A stretch of 64,000 nucleotides of DNA from Methanocatella intestini (GTDB lineage Archaea > Methanobacteriota > Methanobacteria > Methanobacteriales > Methanobacteriaceae). Below, in pieces: positions 43,065-52,436 of this stretch. The notes below the pieces were generated by a model. That model was not told where the DNA came from. It searched no databases and saw only the letters and a program-made list of their open reading frames with translations. The DNA is taken from the NCBI RefSeq assembly GCF_002252585.1, contig NZ_NQLD01000012.1; one strand, 5' to 3'. The position numbers were made by a program, and so were the translations under genes. Position 1 is the first letter of the stretch. Every line of letters begins with the position of its first letter.

Positions 43065-44546
43065 CTAATCAAGAGTTGGATAATTAGGACTTTCGTTAGT
43101 AATTAATAAATCATGAGGATGGGATTCTTTAATACCACTGCTTGTGATTCTAACGAATTTTGCTTTTTCCTGCATAGCTGCAATATCTTTAGCGCCGCAA
43201 TATCCCATGGAAGATTTTAAACCTCCAACAAGTTGGAATAAAATCTCATTAACAGTTCCTCTGTAAGGCACAGCTCCTTCAATTCCTTCAGGAACATATT
43301 TGGTATGATTCATTTTACTTTTAGATCCTTGGAAGTATCTGTCTGCTCCACCATCATACTCACTGGTCATTGCTCCCATGGAACCCATTCCACGGTATTT
43401 TTTGTATTGTTTACCATTCATAACAACAACTTCACCAGGAGCTTCATAGGATGCTGCAAGTAAATTACCAAGCATTACTGCATCTGCACCTGCACCAATA
43501 GCTTTTGCAATATCTCCAGAGTATCTGATTCCACCGTCAGCTATTACCGGAATATCATATTCACGAGCTACATCAGCAACTTCGGAAATAGCTGTAAGCT
43601 GTGGTACACCAACACCAGCTACAATACGAGTAGTACACATTGAACCTGGTCCAATACCTACTTTAAGACCGTCTACACCCATAGATGCTAAGTCTTCAGC
43701 AGCTTCTGCAGTAGCTATATTACCTACACATAAATCAGCATCAATATTATCTTTAATAGTTTCAGTAAACTTAACTACATTCATATTATGAGCATGAGCA
43801 CAGTCAATAGAAATAATATCTGCACCAGCCTGATCTAAAGCCATAGCCCTATCTAAATCAAAAGGACCAGATGCAGCTGCCACTAAATAGTTGCCGTCTT
43901 TATCACGAGCAGCATTAGGATATTGGGCCTGATTTAAAATATCCTTAATAGTAATGATTCCAACCAGTTTACCGTCACGAAGAACAGGAAGTCTTTCAAC
44001 TTTATTTTCATAAGCAATGTTTAAAGCTTCTTCTGCAGTAATTGGTTCTTCAACAGTTACAACATCAGATGTCATGATGTCCTTTACAGTTTTATCAACA
44101 CCTTTTTTCAATACAGGTCTGATATCTCTTTTAGAGATTATACCAATAATTTCATCATTATCTACAACTGGAAGACCGCTGATTAATTCATCATTCATTT
44201 TTGCCTGAACATCGGCAATTGTAGAATCCGGAGTAATAGTTATAACATCACGTATTGTTAAATCTTCAGCTGACTTGACTTTTTTAACTTCTTCCACTTG
44301 TTTTTCCTGAGTAATATTTCTGTGAATTACTCCAATACCACCTTCCTGTGCCATAGCTATTGCCAAATCTGCTTCAGTAACAGTGTCCATAGCAGCACTT
44401 AAAATTGGTATATTTAACTTAATACCTTTTCCTAATTTAATTCTAGTATCAATATCCTTTGGTTCCACATAACTTGCATTAGGAGTTAATAAAAAATCAT
44501 CAAAAGTATAAGCTACCTTTGCTTCTTGAACTTTTTTTGAAAACAT
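43065..44546 (-). CDS. guaB: IMP dehydrogenase
   Basis: A 493-residue enzyme oxidising IMP to XMP, the first step to GMP. The TIM-barrel begins with TFDDFLLTPNASYVEP. Two CBS domains are inserted at about residues 93-210 (ITITPDSTIADVQ and DIMTSDVVTVEEPI). The catalytic Cys loop GPGSMCTTRIVAGVG is near 305, and the flap with YRGMGSMGAM near 390. Start ATG has an AGGTGAT leader. It follows mfnB in the same direction (16 bases). Confidence 0.96.
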   Translation of the reverse strand: MFSKKVQEAKVAYTFDDFLLTPNASYVEPKDIDTRIKLGKGIKLNIPILSAAMDTVTEADLAIAMAQEGGIGVIHRNITQEKQVEEVKKVKSAEDLTIRDVITITPDSTIADVQAKMNDELISGLPVVDNDEIIGIISKRDIRPVLKKGVDKTVKDIMTSDVVTVEEPITAEEALNIAYENKVERLPVLRDGKLVGIITIKDILNQAQYPNAARDKDGNYLVAAASGPFDLDRAMALDQAGADIISIDCAHAHNMNVVKFTETIKDNIDADLCVGNIATAEAAEDLASMGVDGLKVGIGPGSMCTTRIVAGVGVPQLTAISEVADVAREYDIPVIADGGIRYSGDIAKAIGAGADAVMLGNLLAASYEAPGEVVVMNGKQYKKYRGMGSMGAMTSEYDGGADRYFQGSKSKMNHTKYVPEGIEGAVPYRGTVNEILFQLVGGLKSSMGYCGAKDIAAMQEKAKFVRITSSGIKESHPHDLLITNESPNYPTLD

Positions 44547-44562
44547 TTAAAAATCACCTTAT

Positions 44563-45276
44563 TTAAAATGAATCACATAATTCTTTAAGCTCAGCTACAG
44601 CACTATGATGTATTTTACCAGTGTTACGATCACCACCTACACAAGCAGCTCCCCTAATACCTACAACATCACAACCAATGTCATTTAAAGGTTTTAACTG
44701 TTCTTTTTTAACAGAACCTGCAAGAGCTGTTTTCAAACCATAACTATGAGCTTCATTAACAAATTTTTCTAAATCTTCAATACTTAAATAATCAAATAAT
44801 GTATGACCGTCTTTAACAGCAGTATCAAGCATAGCTAAATCACATCCAGCATCTTTAGCTACTTTTGGAATTTCCATAGGGTCAACTGCACCAACACGGT
44901 GTGCATCTGCATAACCTGCAGCTACAACAATAGTGTCATTATCAACATCTTTAATTGTTTTAGCTACATTTTCCATAACTTCAACTGCTTCATCATAATC
45001 TTTTGTTCCATATAATCCTACTTTAATATAATCTGCTCCAGAAACATGAGCTCCCATCGCCGCAAGAGAAACAGTACCTGGCTTATACGGTACATCACCT
45101 AAAGTTGCACTAACTAATTTGTCTTCAGGAGTTATCTCCCTAATATCCCTAATAACCCAAGGGAAATTAGCACCTAAAGATCCTTCTTTAGGATTTTTCA
45201 CATCGACAATATCTGCTCCGCCTTTAATAGATTCGAGAGCTTCTTCATGATTTATAGGACTTATTAATAGAAGCAT
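44563..45276 (-). CDS. mfnB: (5-formylfuran-3-yl)methyl phosphate synthase
   Basis: MfnB condenses two glyceraldehyde 3-phosphate molecules to the furan ring precursor of methanofuran, the first C1 carrier of methanogenesis. The 237-residue TIM barrel has Asp25 and Schiff-base Lys27 in DIVDVKNPKEGSLGA, plus the later catalytic Lys in AVKDGHTLFDY, matching residues known from the M. jannaschii enzyme. GGAGG leader at ATG 45276. Complete. Confidence 0.93.
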   Translation of the reverse strand: MLLLISPINHEEALESIKGGADIVDVKNPKEGSLGANFPWVIRDIREITPEDKLVSATLGDVPYKPGTVSLAAMGAHVSGADYIKVGLYGTKDYDEAVEVMENVAKTIKDVDNDTIVVAAGYADAHRVGAVDPMEIPKVAKDAGCDLAMLDTAVKDGHTLFDYLSIEDLEKFVNEAHSYGLKTALAGSVKKEQLKPLNDIGCDVVGIRGAACVGGDRNTGKIHHSAVAELKELCDSF

Positions 45277-45416
45277 GTATTTCCTCCGTTTTTACATTTT
45301 AAATATAATAATTAAATATAGTATAACCTTACTTATAAATATTTATTATTTTTACTGGCAAAAAATTAAAAGTTGATAATAAATTATTTAAACACTAATT
45401 TAAAAAATACTTTAAT

Positions 45417-46328
45417 ATGAAAACATTAGACATAGTTGTTCCATGTTATAATGAAGAAGAAATGCTTCAAATATTCTACAAAGAAGTTTCAGATAATCTG
45501 AAAAACATAAAATGGAATGTTATTTTTGTAAATGACGGATCAAATGACAACACTTTAGAAGTTATCAAAGAACTTGAAAACAGCTATGATAATGTTAAAT
45601 ACATCTCATTTTCAAGAAACTTCGGTAAGGAATCTGCAATATATGCAGGATTAGACTATTCCACTGAAGATTATGTTGTACTAATGGATGCTGATCTGCA
45701 AGACCCCCCATCTTTAATTCCTAAAATGATGGAATATATCAAAGAATATGATATTGTAGGAACACGCAGAGTCACAAGAAAAGGAGAACCTTTTATAAGA
45801 TCATTTTTTGCAAGATTATTCTATAAAATAGCTAATAAAATAACTAAAATAGAACTTGTTGACGGTGCAAGAGACTTTAGATTAATGAAAAGAGAAGTTG
45901 TAAATGCAATCCTTGATTTGAAAGAGTATAACCGTTTTTCAAAAGGAATTTTCCAATGGGTCGGATTTAAAACAAAATGGCTGGAATATGAAAATATTGA
46001 AAGACAAAAAGGAGAAAGTAGCTGGTCATTTTGGGAACTGTTCAAATACTCCATTGAAGGAATTGTTTCTTTTACAACAGCTCCTCTTCATATAGCTACC
46101 ATTACAGGGATTTTCTTTTCAATTATTGCATTTTTAGCTATTATAGTTATTGTTATAAAAACTCTTTTATTTGGAGAGCATGTAGAAGGTTGGCCTTCAA
46201 CTGTTTCAATTATTCTGTTTTTAAGCGGAATTCAGCTATTTGCTGCAGGAATAATTGGAGAATATTTAGCTAAAATTTATCTGGAAAGTAAAAAAAGACC
46301 AATTTATATTATAAAAGAAAAAGATTAA
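45417..46328 (+). CDS. Membrane-linked GT2 glycosyltransferase (GtrB/Dpm1-like)
   Basis: A 303-residue enzyme with an N-terminal GT-A domain (VVPCYNEEEML, FVNDGSNDNT with the metal-binding region, and DADLQDPPSLI near residue 90). Two C-terminal membrane helices follow (about 225-250 and 262-285). It probably transfers a hexose from UDP- or GDP-sugar to a polyprenyl phosphate for S-layer or surface glycans. There is no SD; the mRNA may be leaderless. Its end overlaps the convergent LUD gene by four bases. Confidence 0.88.
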   Translation: MKTLDIVVPCYNEEEMLQIFYKEVSDNLKNIKWNVIFVNDGSNDNTLEVIKELENSYDNVKYISFSRNFGKESAIYAGLDYSTEDYVVLMDADLQDPPSLIPKMMEYIKEYDIVGTRRVTRKGEPFIRSFFARLFYKIANKITKIELVDGARDFRLMKREVVNAILDLKEYNRFSKGIFQWVGFKTKWLEYENIERQKGESSWSFWELFKYSIEGIVSFTTAPLHIATITGIFFSIIAFLAIIVIVIKTLLFGEHVEGWPSTVSIILFLSGIQLFAAGIIGEYLAKIYLESKKRPIYIIKEKD

Positions 46329-46346
46329 TATGGAGAATCTTTTTCT
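46316..46346. terminator. Hairpin over the convergent gene ends
   Basis: AGAAAAAGATT (46316-46326) and AATCTTTTTCT (46336-46346) form an eleven-pair stem across the overlapping stop codons of the GT2 and LUD genes. It is plausible as a bidirectional terminator. Confidence 0.45.
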
Positions 46347-47518
46347 ATAACAGATTTACTTATTTTTTCATGAGCTTTTGGATGAAGCTGTGAAGATTTT
46401 CTCATTTTTTCAATTATGTCATTTGTGGGAATAGATACGGGACAATTGACAGTACATAATCCACATAAAGTACATTTATACAATCCTGATTCAAAACATT
46501 TTTCATCATCTTCAATGAATTTACTCATAGCTACTCCACGACCGCCTAAATAATTGTTGAATCCGAATTCGTTTCCAACAGCATTATATACCGGACAGTT
46601 AACTATACAGTTTCCACAGCCAATACACCATAAGCATTCTTCTCTAGCTTCACTTCTTCCATTGTCAAGCAGGATAACAACTACCTTTTCAGCACCATAC
46701 ATATTTTTAAGAAGTTTTTTCTCAATATCTGCTGTTTTTGACGGTCCTGAAATTACATTAATATATGAAGTTACATAATTTCCAGTTGCATAAACTGTTT
46801 CAAGTTTTGCAACAGACATTGCATCTTCCAGAGCAGGTACAAATTTATCAATTCCCGCTACAATAATATGCAAATCTTTTAGAGAAACTAATGAAATATT
46901 GCCCTCATTATGAACTAAAACAATAGATCCCTCTTCAGCTGCTACAACATTAGCTCCACTTATACCTACAGTTGAATTTTCAAGACGTTTTAATACATCT
47001 GCCCTTACAACTTCCATAATTTCACGGGAAACCCTTCCCACATTAGTTTTCATGGATTCATTAACAATACTGGCTATTTCATCTACATTTAAATGAGATG
47101 CCGGACCTGTTGGATGCACTGGTTTGTTATCTTCTTTTTTAAGTTGTAAAATCCTATCTCCCAAGTCAGTTTCAACAACATCATAACCTTTAGCAGCCAA
47201 ATTACTTTTAAGTTCAATTTCACCTAAAGTATTGGATTTGGCTTTAGCGATTACATTAGAACCGTTATCATCTAACAAATCATAAATAATATCCAACGCA
47301 TCGTCCTTGGTTTTGGCATATTCAACATCAATGCCATTTCGCTTAAATGATTCAACAGCCATTTCCATCAGTTCCTCTTTATGGGCAATTGACTCTTTTT
47401 CAATTTCCCTAACTCTTTTTTCCAATCGTTTAATGGAAGATGAATTTTTAATTTTGGAAGATCTGTCTTTAACTGTTTTAAATGACTTCCTCATTGTTTT
47501 AAGTTCACTTTCCTTCAT
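46325..47518 (-). CDS. LUD-domain iron-sulfur protein (LutB-like)
   Basis: A 397-residue protein. Residues 1-60 are a charged helical extension, 65-285 a LUD domain (NVIAKAKSNTLGEIELKS, GISGANVVAAEEGSIVLVHNEGN), and 290-360 carry two [4Fe-4S] motifs (CLWCIGCGNCIVNCP and CTLCGLCTVNCP). The bacterial LutB/LutA pair oxidises lactate; here the start overlaps the stop of the CCG-domain gene, so the two form one oxidoreductase. The methanogen's substrate is unknown. Confidence 0.85.
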   Translation of the reverse strand: MKESELKTMRKSFKTVKDRSSKIKNSSSIKRLEKRVREIEKESIAHKEELMEMAVESFKRNGIDVEYAKTKDDALDIIYDLLDDNGSNVIAKAKSNTLGEIELKSNLAAKGYDVVETDLGDRILQLKKEDNKPVHPTGPASHLNVDEIASIVNESMKTNVGRVSREIMEVVRADVLKRLENSTVGISGANVVAAEEGSIVLVHNEGNISLVSLKDLHIIVAGIDKFVPALEDAMSVAKLETVYATGNYVTSYINVISGPSKTADIEKKLLKNMYGAEKVVVILLDNGRSEAREECLWCIGCGNCIVNCPVYNAVGNEFGFNNYLGGRGVAMSKFIEDDEKCFESGLYKCTLCGLCTVNCPVSIPTNDIIEKMRKSSQLHPKAHEKISKSVIEKDSPY

Positions 47519-48177
47519 TATTCTCCCCCATATTTAATTAAAAATTCTGTTAAATCCAAAACCTCTAAACCATAATCTTTTAAATTAAGTTTACAAAAAG
47601 GACATGGTGTAATCAGTATACTGCAATTAGTATCCTTAGCCTGACTGATTCTGGCTTCTGCAAGTTCTGATGCAATTTGAGGATAAGCTGACTTTACTCC
47701 ACCTCCAGCTCCACAGCATAAACTATTTTCTTTAATATTTTCCATTTCAATTAAATTAGCTACTGATTCAATAGCTTCCCTCGGTTCATCAAATACTTTA
47801 CAATGCCTTCCCAAATGACATGAATCATGATATGTAACATCCAGATCTTTTTTATTGAACTTTAACCTGCCTTCATCAATTAAAATAGCCAGCAGTTCCG
47901 AAATATGAATAACATCCAGCCCTTCATAATCCTGAAGTAAAGTCTTATAACATCCTGCACATGAAGTCAGTATTGTTTCATCACCAAAAACTTCAGTATT
48001 TTTAGCTATTTGCTTTTTAGCCTCATCTTCAAAACCTGTTCTAAGTAAAACTGAACCGCAACATTTCTCATCATCCAATATATGATAATCCACATTAGCC
48101 AATCCCAATAGCTTTTCTGTAGCCTCAGCAATACCTGTTTCTTTTTCTCTTGCAGTACATCCTCTAAAATATAACAT
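47518..48177 (-). CDS. CCG-domain (Fe-S)-binding protein (LutA/HdrB/GlpC-like)
   Basis: A 219-residue cysteine-rich protein with two CCG domains: CTAREKETG...DEKCCGS and SCAGCYKTLL in the first half, then DSCHLGRHC and SLCCGAGGG in the second. In heterodisulfide reductase subunit B such motifs hold noncubane clusters. Translation is coupled to the LUD protein by a one-base overlap. It probably carries the redox-active site of the pair; substrate unknown. Confidence 0.85.
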   Translation of the reverse strand: MLYFRGCTAREKETGIAEATEKLLGLANVDYHILDDEKCCGSVLLRTGFEDEAKKQIAKNTEVFGDETILTSCAGCYKTLLQDYEGLDVIHISELLAILIDEGRLKFNKKDLDVTYHDSCHLGRHCKVFDEPREAIESVANLIEMENIKENSLCCGAGGGVKSAYPQIASELAEARISQAKDTNCSILITPCPFCKLNLKDYGLEVLDLTEFLIKYGGE

Positions 48178-48297
48178 TGTAATTATTATTTATGATGTTA
48201 TTACTAAATATATATGATGGATTTTAAAAGCTAATCTGAAAGTATTATTTTAGAAAAATAAGAATTAAATAAAGTTAAAATAAAAAAAATAAGCTGA

Positions 48298-48645
48298 TTA
48301 ATCTTCATCATCAGATAATGAAATTTCATTAGCCAATGCGATTTCTTTAACCATTTTGTTGATGTCATTTTCCAATTTATCCAACTTGTAATATAATTTG
48401 AATATAATATAAGCCATTACAGCAAATACTACAATAAAAATAAAATCAAGTCCCCTTGTTATTCCAAATAAATTAGCAAAGACCATACTGACATCTGGAA
48501 CCAGTGCAAAGAGCACTAAGAAAACCCATAATATAATCCACAGCACTAATGTACTAATTGTATTTTTTCCATTTCTAACACGTACAACAAACCATAAAAT
48601 AGCCAATACTGCAATTATAGGAAATACCAAAGAATAAAAAAACAT
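48298..48645 (-). CDS. DUF2304 membrane protein
   Basis: About 115 residues from ATG 48645 (the GTG at 48654 belongs to the AGGTGAT leader). It has three hydrophobic helices (about 4-20, 30-48, 62-85) and an acidic, helical cytoplasmic tail ending SLSDDED. It follows a GT2 gene by 13 bases. DUF2304 proteins commonly accompany dolichyl-phosphate-type GT2 enzymes and may anchor or assist them. Confidence 0.82.
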   Translation of the reverse strand: MFFYSLVFPIIAVLAILWFVVRVRNGKNTISTLVLWIILWVFLVLFALVPDVSMVFANLFGITRGLDFIFIVVFAVMAYIIFKLYYKLDKLENDINKMVKEIALANEISLSDDED

Positions 48646-48658
48646 TAAAATCACCTTT

Positions 48659-49381
48659 TTAATCGAATAATTTATGTCTAATCATTGTAAACAATATTTT
48701 AATTCCGACTTTGTAATTGGTTCCTTTTGCCTGTGTTTCAGGAGTGTAAATAGTCTCAATTGTCACTTCTTCAAAAGGAATATTATTATCATTGATTTCT
48801 CTTATAAATTCTGAAGAAATTAAATAACCCTGAGCATTAATAGATATTTTATTTAATGCACTTTTAGTTAATGCCCTAAATCCTGTTTGAGAGTCAGAAA
48901 CCTCAACACCATAAAAAATATGTGTCAATATATTCATTACAGAATTTCCAAAATTTTTAGATGTAGGCATATCTTTTAAAGAACGTACACCAATAACCGC
49001 TTCAGCCCTACCTGTAATTAACGGTTCAAGGACACTTTCCAAATCATCTACAGAGTGTTGCCCGTCAGCATCAATATTTACAATATATTTCGGATTATGT
49101 TTTAAAACAGCTTCAAAACCTGTCTGCATAGCTAATCCGACACCACGATTAATAACATGAGAATAAATAAAAATATTTTCAGGATATTTCCTTTGAACAT
49201 CCTTTAGAATATCTAAAGTACCGTCAGTTGATCCGTCATTAACCAGAATTATCTTAAACCCCATATCAGCTATAGCTTCAATTACCGGTCTGACTCTTGT
49301 TTCTTCATTATAAGCTGGAATAATAACATAAGTCTGTTTTCTGTCTTCCATCGATACTTTAAATTCACTTTTAACCGTCAT
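48659..49381 (-). CDS. GT2 glycosyltransferase (polyprenyl-phosphate sugar synthase-like)
   Basis: A 240-residue soluble GT-A enzyme with YVIIPAYNEETRVRPVI at residues 18-34, LVNDGSTDGTLD near 49, NIDADGQHSVDDLE near 102 (metal-binding DxD-like region), and SDSQTGFRALTK near 170. It lacks membrane helices, which the downstream DUF2304 protein may supply. It likely charges a polyprenyl phosphate with a sugar for surface glycans. It is distinct from the GT2 at 45.4 kb. Confidence 0.86.
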   Translation of the reverse strand: MTVKSEFKVSMEDRKQTYVIIPAYNEETRVRPVIEAIADMGFKIILVNDGSTDGTLDILKDVQRKYPENIFIYSHVINRGVGLAMQTGFEAVLKHNPKYIVNIDADGQHSVDDLESVLEPLITGRAEAVIGVRSLKDMPTSKNFGNSVMNILTHIFYGVEVSDSQTGFRALTKSALNKISINAQGYLISSEFIREINDNNIPFEEVTIETIYTPETQAKGTNYKVGIKILFTMIRHKLFD

Positions 49382-49394
49382 ATAAATACACTTT

Positions 49395-49853
49395 TTATAA
49401 TGGTCCTACATTAGGCTTTCCTTCACGGACTCCAGTTCCGGCTTCTTTTCTCATAGCTTTTGGATGATACATCATTTTAATAAGATTTTGTGCATGTTCA
49501 CGTGCTCTGTTTTCAGCCAATACCTTAAGGTCTTCAGGATTATCCTCTTCATCTTCATGGACAAATACTTCCAAAATATGTTTATTAGTCATCAATTGTG
49601 CATTAATAAGACCTGTAGATGCTTCATGAGCACATACTTTATCTTTTTCCATAGGTCCAGGCATTCCAAGTGCCATTACAATGTCACAATTTTCCTCTTC
49701 AATTAGAATTTTAGCTGTAACAGGCAAATCTTTAACTCCAGGAACTGTCTGGCGAATAATAGTTAAATCTGTAGCATTATTCTTTAATTCATCAATAGCT
49801 GCAGCTCCCATATCAAAACGAGCAAAAGTTGTATCACAAATTCCAATCTTCAT
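49395..49853 (-). CDS. ribC: Riboflavin synthase, archaeal type
   Basis: A 152-residue enzyme that dismutates 6,7-dimethyl-8-ribityllumazine to riboflavin, needed for flavins and coenzyme F420. The archaeal form is related to lumazine synthase: KIGICDTTFARFDMGAAAIDEL, TVPGVKDLPVTAKILIEEE and MALGMPGPMEKDKVCAHEAS are typical. Leader AGGTGA. It precedes the GT2 gene by 13 bases; no other rib gene is adjacent. Confidence 0.92.
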   Translation of the reverse strand: MKIGICDTTFARFDMGAAAIDELKNNATDLTIIRQTVPGVKDLPVTAKILIEEENCDIVMALGMPGPMEKDKVCAHEASTGLINAQLMTNKHILEVFVHEDEEDNPEDLKVLAENRAREHAQNLIKMMYHPKAMRKEAGTGVREGKPNVGPL

Positions 49854-49901
49854 AAGTTCACCTTAAGCTAAAATCTGTTATTTTTAATATATAACTTTTT
49901 A

Positions 49902-50738
49902 TTAATTTTTTATCAGTTCTGAAATTTTATCTACCGCTTCATTAATTGTCAAAGGATAATCATTATTTTCAATACTTACTTTATTTTTAATATTCAGTAC
50001 TTTAAAAAGTTCAGATATTATTGGAAGCTTCAGATTAGCTTTTTTAATTAAATCTTCATTGGAAAATATTTCATTAGGAGTTCCATCACCAATAATTTCA
50101 CCGTCAGCCATAACAAATATTTTATTTACATACTGGGAAATCAAATCAACATCATGTGTTGAAATTACAATTGTAATTCCTTCTTTGTTAAGCTCAGATA
50201 ATAAATTCATGATTTTTAATGCTCCCTGAGGATCCAAACCTGCAGTAGGTTCATCTAAAATCATTATTTCAGGTTTCATAGCCAATATTCCTGCAATGGC
50301 TATTCTTTTTTTCTGCCCGCCGCTTAAATGATGTGGTGCTTTTTTCTCAAATCCTTCCATCCCTACTCTTTTTAAAGCTTCTTCTACTCTATGCTGAACT
50401 TCATCCATAGGTAATTTTAAATTCAGCGGTCCAAATGCCACGTCTTCCTCTACACTTGGAGCAAATATTTGATTATCCGGATTTTGAAAAACTATTCCTA
50501 CTTTTTGTCTGCATTTAAGTAATGCTTTTTTGTTATACTTTAATTTTTCACCATCAATTAAAATTTCACCATCATCAGGTTCGTAAATTCCATTGAAATG
50601 TAGGAATAATGTTGATTTGCCTGCTCCGTTTTTACCAAGTATTGCTACCATTTCACCATCATCTATTTTTAAGCTCACATTTTTTAGAGCTTGTGAATCA
50701 TTATCATAAGAATAACTAATATTCCTTGCTTCTAACAC
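49902..50738 (-). CDS. cbiO: Cobalt ECF transporter ATPase CbiO
   Basis: A 278-residue ATP-binding cassette energising cobalt uptake. Walker A GKNGAGKST near residue 36, Q-loop VFQNPDNQIF near 84, signature LSGGQKKR near 138, Walker B IMILDEPTAGLD near 158, H-loop STHD. The start is GTG at 50738 behind AGGTGATT. It closes the cbiM-cbiN-cbiQ-cbiO order on the minus strand, six bases after cbiQ. Confidence 0.93.
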   Translation of the reverse strand: MLEARNISYSYDNDSQALKNVSLKIDDGEMVAILGKNGAGKSTLFLHFNGIYEPDDGEILIDGEKLKYNKKALLKCRQKVGIVFQNPDNQIFAPSVEEDVAFGPLNLKLPMDEVQHRVEEALKRVGMEGFEKKAPHHLSGGQKKRIAIAGILAMKPEIMILDEPTAGLDPQGALKIMNLLSELNKEGITIVISTHDVDLISQYVNKIFVMADGEIIGDGTPNEIFSNEDLIKKANLKLPIISELFKVLNIKNKVSIENNDYPLTINEAVDKISELIKN

Positions 50739-50744
50739 TAATAA

Positions 50745-51437
50745 TCACCTTCTATTTTGAGGTTTGTAAATTGGAATTTCACCATCATATCCTCTGGAAT
50801 CCAGAGAATGTTGTAATGATTCTGCTTTATCCATAGATCTTAAAAATATATTGCTTCCCAGCATTGCTACAGATTTAAATGAAGTTTTATATCCATTATA
50901 ACCTAATCTTGTTTCCTGTGCTTTTTTCATTACATCAAGTTCATTTAAAAATATGAAAATTGTATTATACATAAGCAATGCAATTTCTATTACTATTTTA
51001 GGTACTTTTATAACTTCCAAGGAATGTAAAACCTCGGCTATTGGAGTAGTTAAACCTAAAAATCCTAAACATGAAAAACATGCGAAAATTCTAAAAAAGG
51101 TATAAATTGCCAGATTAACGGCATCTTTTCTTATTGCAATTCCATAAAAATGGCTGTCCCAAACAATATTTCCTGTTCCAAAGAAAAACAATAAGAATAC
51201 ACAGGTTATTATTGTAAATACTGCTGGAATAGAAATGAACTTCAAATATGATTTAAATGAGATTCTAGCTACTCCCACTATTAAAATTAACATTAAAGCA
51301 AATATAATAACATCAAAGTATAGATTATCTAAAAATAATGTAATTATCATTAATCCAATAGCAATAGCTATTTTATAATAGGAATTCATTAAAGTTAATC
51401 TATTATGATGAGCAATGTAGTCCATGTCAAATTTCAT
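50745..51437 (-). CDS. cbiQ: Cobalt ECF transporter transmembrane protein CbiQ
   Basis: About 230 residues from ATG 51437 (GTG 51446 lies in the leader). Five or six membrane helices, with the coupling helices typical of the T component seen as KKAQETRLGYNGYK and MDKAESLQHSLDSRGYDG near the C-terminus (Ala-Arg-Gly-type boxes that contact the ATPase). It lies between cbiN and cbiO. Confidence 0.92.
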   Translation of the reverse strand: MKFDMDYIAHHNRLTLMNSYYKIAIAIGLMIITLFLDNLYFDVIIFALMLILIVGVARISFKSYLKFISIPAVFTIITCVFLLFFFGTGNIVWDSHFYGIAIRKDAVNLAIYTFFRIFACFSCLGFLGLTTPIAEVLHSLEVIKVPKIVIEIALLMYNTIFIFLNELDVMKKAQETRLGYNGYKTSFKSVAMLGSNIFLRSMDKAESLQHSLDSRGYDGEIPIYKPQNRR

Positions 51438-51444
51438 AAAAATC

Positions 51445-51479
51445 ACTAAAAAAAATAAAAAATGAGGAAATTAATCCTC
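51445..51479 (-). terminator. Small hairpin and T-run between cbiN and cbiQ
   Basis: GAGGA and TCCTC (51464-51479) form a short stem, followed on the minus strand by a T-rich stretch. It may reduce read-through from cbiMN into cbiQO, or only stabilise the transcript. Confidence 0.35.
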
Positions 51480-51761
51480 TTTTTTAGACTGACCTTTCCA
51501 ATAACCAAATGCATATCCGATTATCAATGCCCCGATAGCTGCCTGAAGTGCAAAAAGCAAACTTTCAATTTCACCACTTGGAGGTTCCCAGATAGAAGAA
51601 AACCATGGTTCATAACCGGTTTCTTCAATAGCTTCTCCAGCCTGACCGTCAGCTCCACCAAAGTAGCCTTCGTCTTCACCATATCCATTATACATTACTA
51701 ATGGTGCAATAAACAAAATAATTACAACTGCTAATAAAATAATTAATGTTGATTTTTTCAT
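51471..51761 (-). CDS. cbiN: Cobalt transport protein CbiN
   Basis: About 96 residues from ATG 51761 with AGGTGATT before it. Two membrane helices (about 4-24 and 68-88) flank an extracytoplasmic loop rich in Gly/Glu. The WEPPSGEIESLLFALQAAIG segment is a typical CbiN feature. CbiN assists CbiM in metal loading of the ECF transporter. It starts about nine bases after cbiM. Confidence 0.9.
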   Translation of the reverse strand: MKKSTLIILLAVVIILFIAPLVMYNGYGEDEGYFGGADGQAGEAIEETGYEPWFSSIWEPPSGEIESLLFALQAAIGALIIGYAFGYWKGQSKKED

Positions 51762-51770
51762 AATAATCAC

Positions 51771-52436
51771 CTAATTTTCCTTAGCACTTAATACATCAAG
51801 TTTTTTCAACAATTTTGGTTTATATACTTTCAATCTATCCCAAATAATCACAGTCAAAATACCTTCACCAATTGCCAACGGTATTTGAGTAACAGCAAAT
51901 ATTATTAAAAATTTGTATAATGCTGCTCCAAAAGTAGGAAGTGGGAAAGCAAGAGCTAACTGGAATGATGTAGCTACATAAGTCAATAAATCTCCTAAAA
52001 ATGCTGCAAAGAAAACTGCAATAGTTGATGAAACATCAGATTTTATTAAAGATTTATAAACAATCCATGCTACAAATGGGCCTACAATACCCATTGAAAA
52101 TATATTTGCTCCTAAAGTTGTAATTCCACCATGTGCAAGTAATAATGCCTAGAAAATTAAAACTATTGAAGCTAACACTGCAGTAACTGCAGGTCCAAAT
52201 AATACTGCACCAAATCCATTACCGGTCGGATGTGAACAACTTCCAGTAACAGAAGGTAATTTCAATGAAGATAAAATAAACATAAACGCTCCGCTTACAG
52301 CAATTAAAGCTTTAGATTCGGGAGTAGTTTCTGTAATCTTCTTTATCTGATATACACCATAGAGTACTATTGGTATTGATATAATAAACCAAACAGCACA
52401 CCATTCTGCAGGTAAAAAACCTTCCATAATATGCAT
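51771..52436 (-). pseudogene. cbiM: Cobalt substrate-binding membrane protein CbiM, interrupted by an in-frame TAG
   Basis: CbiM is the S component that binds Co2+; its N-terminal Met-His motif is present (MHIMEGFLP from ATG 52436, after GGAGG). The first half ends TAVLASIVLIF followed by TAG (52149-52151). The same frame then continues ALLLAHGGITTLGANIFSMG to the normal end SAKEN. Together the halves give a full-length protein of about 221 codons, with no insertion or deletion. The stop sits where the family usually has Gln (FQALLLAHGG), so CAG to TAG is the simplest change. The downstream half has an ATG at 52094 but no clear leader. It is a nonsense mutant, a sequence error or a suppressed codon. 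Confidence 0.85.

Noticed and set aside
52149..52151. TAG in cbiM as a pyrrolysine codon
   Set aside because: No pyl genes are in view, the lineage is not known for pyrrolysine, and the position is normally Gln; a nonsense change or error is simpler.
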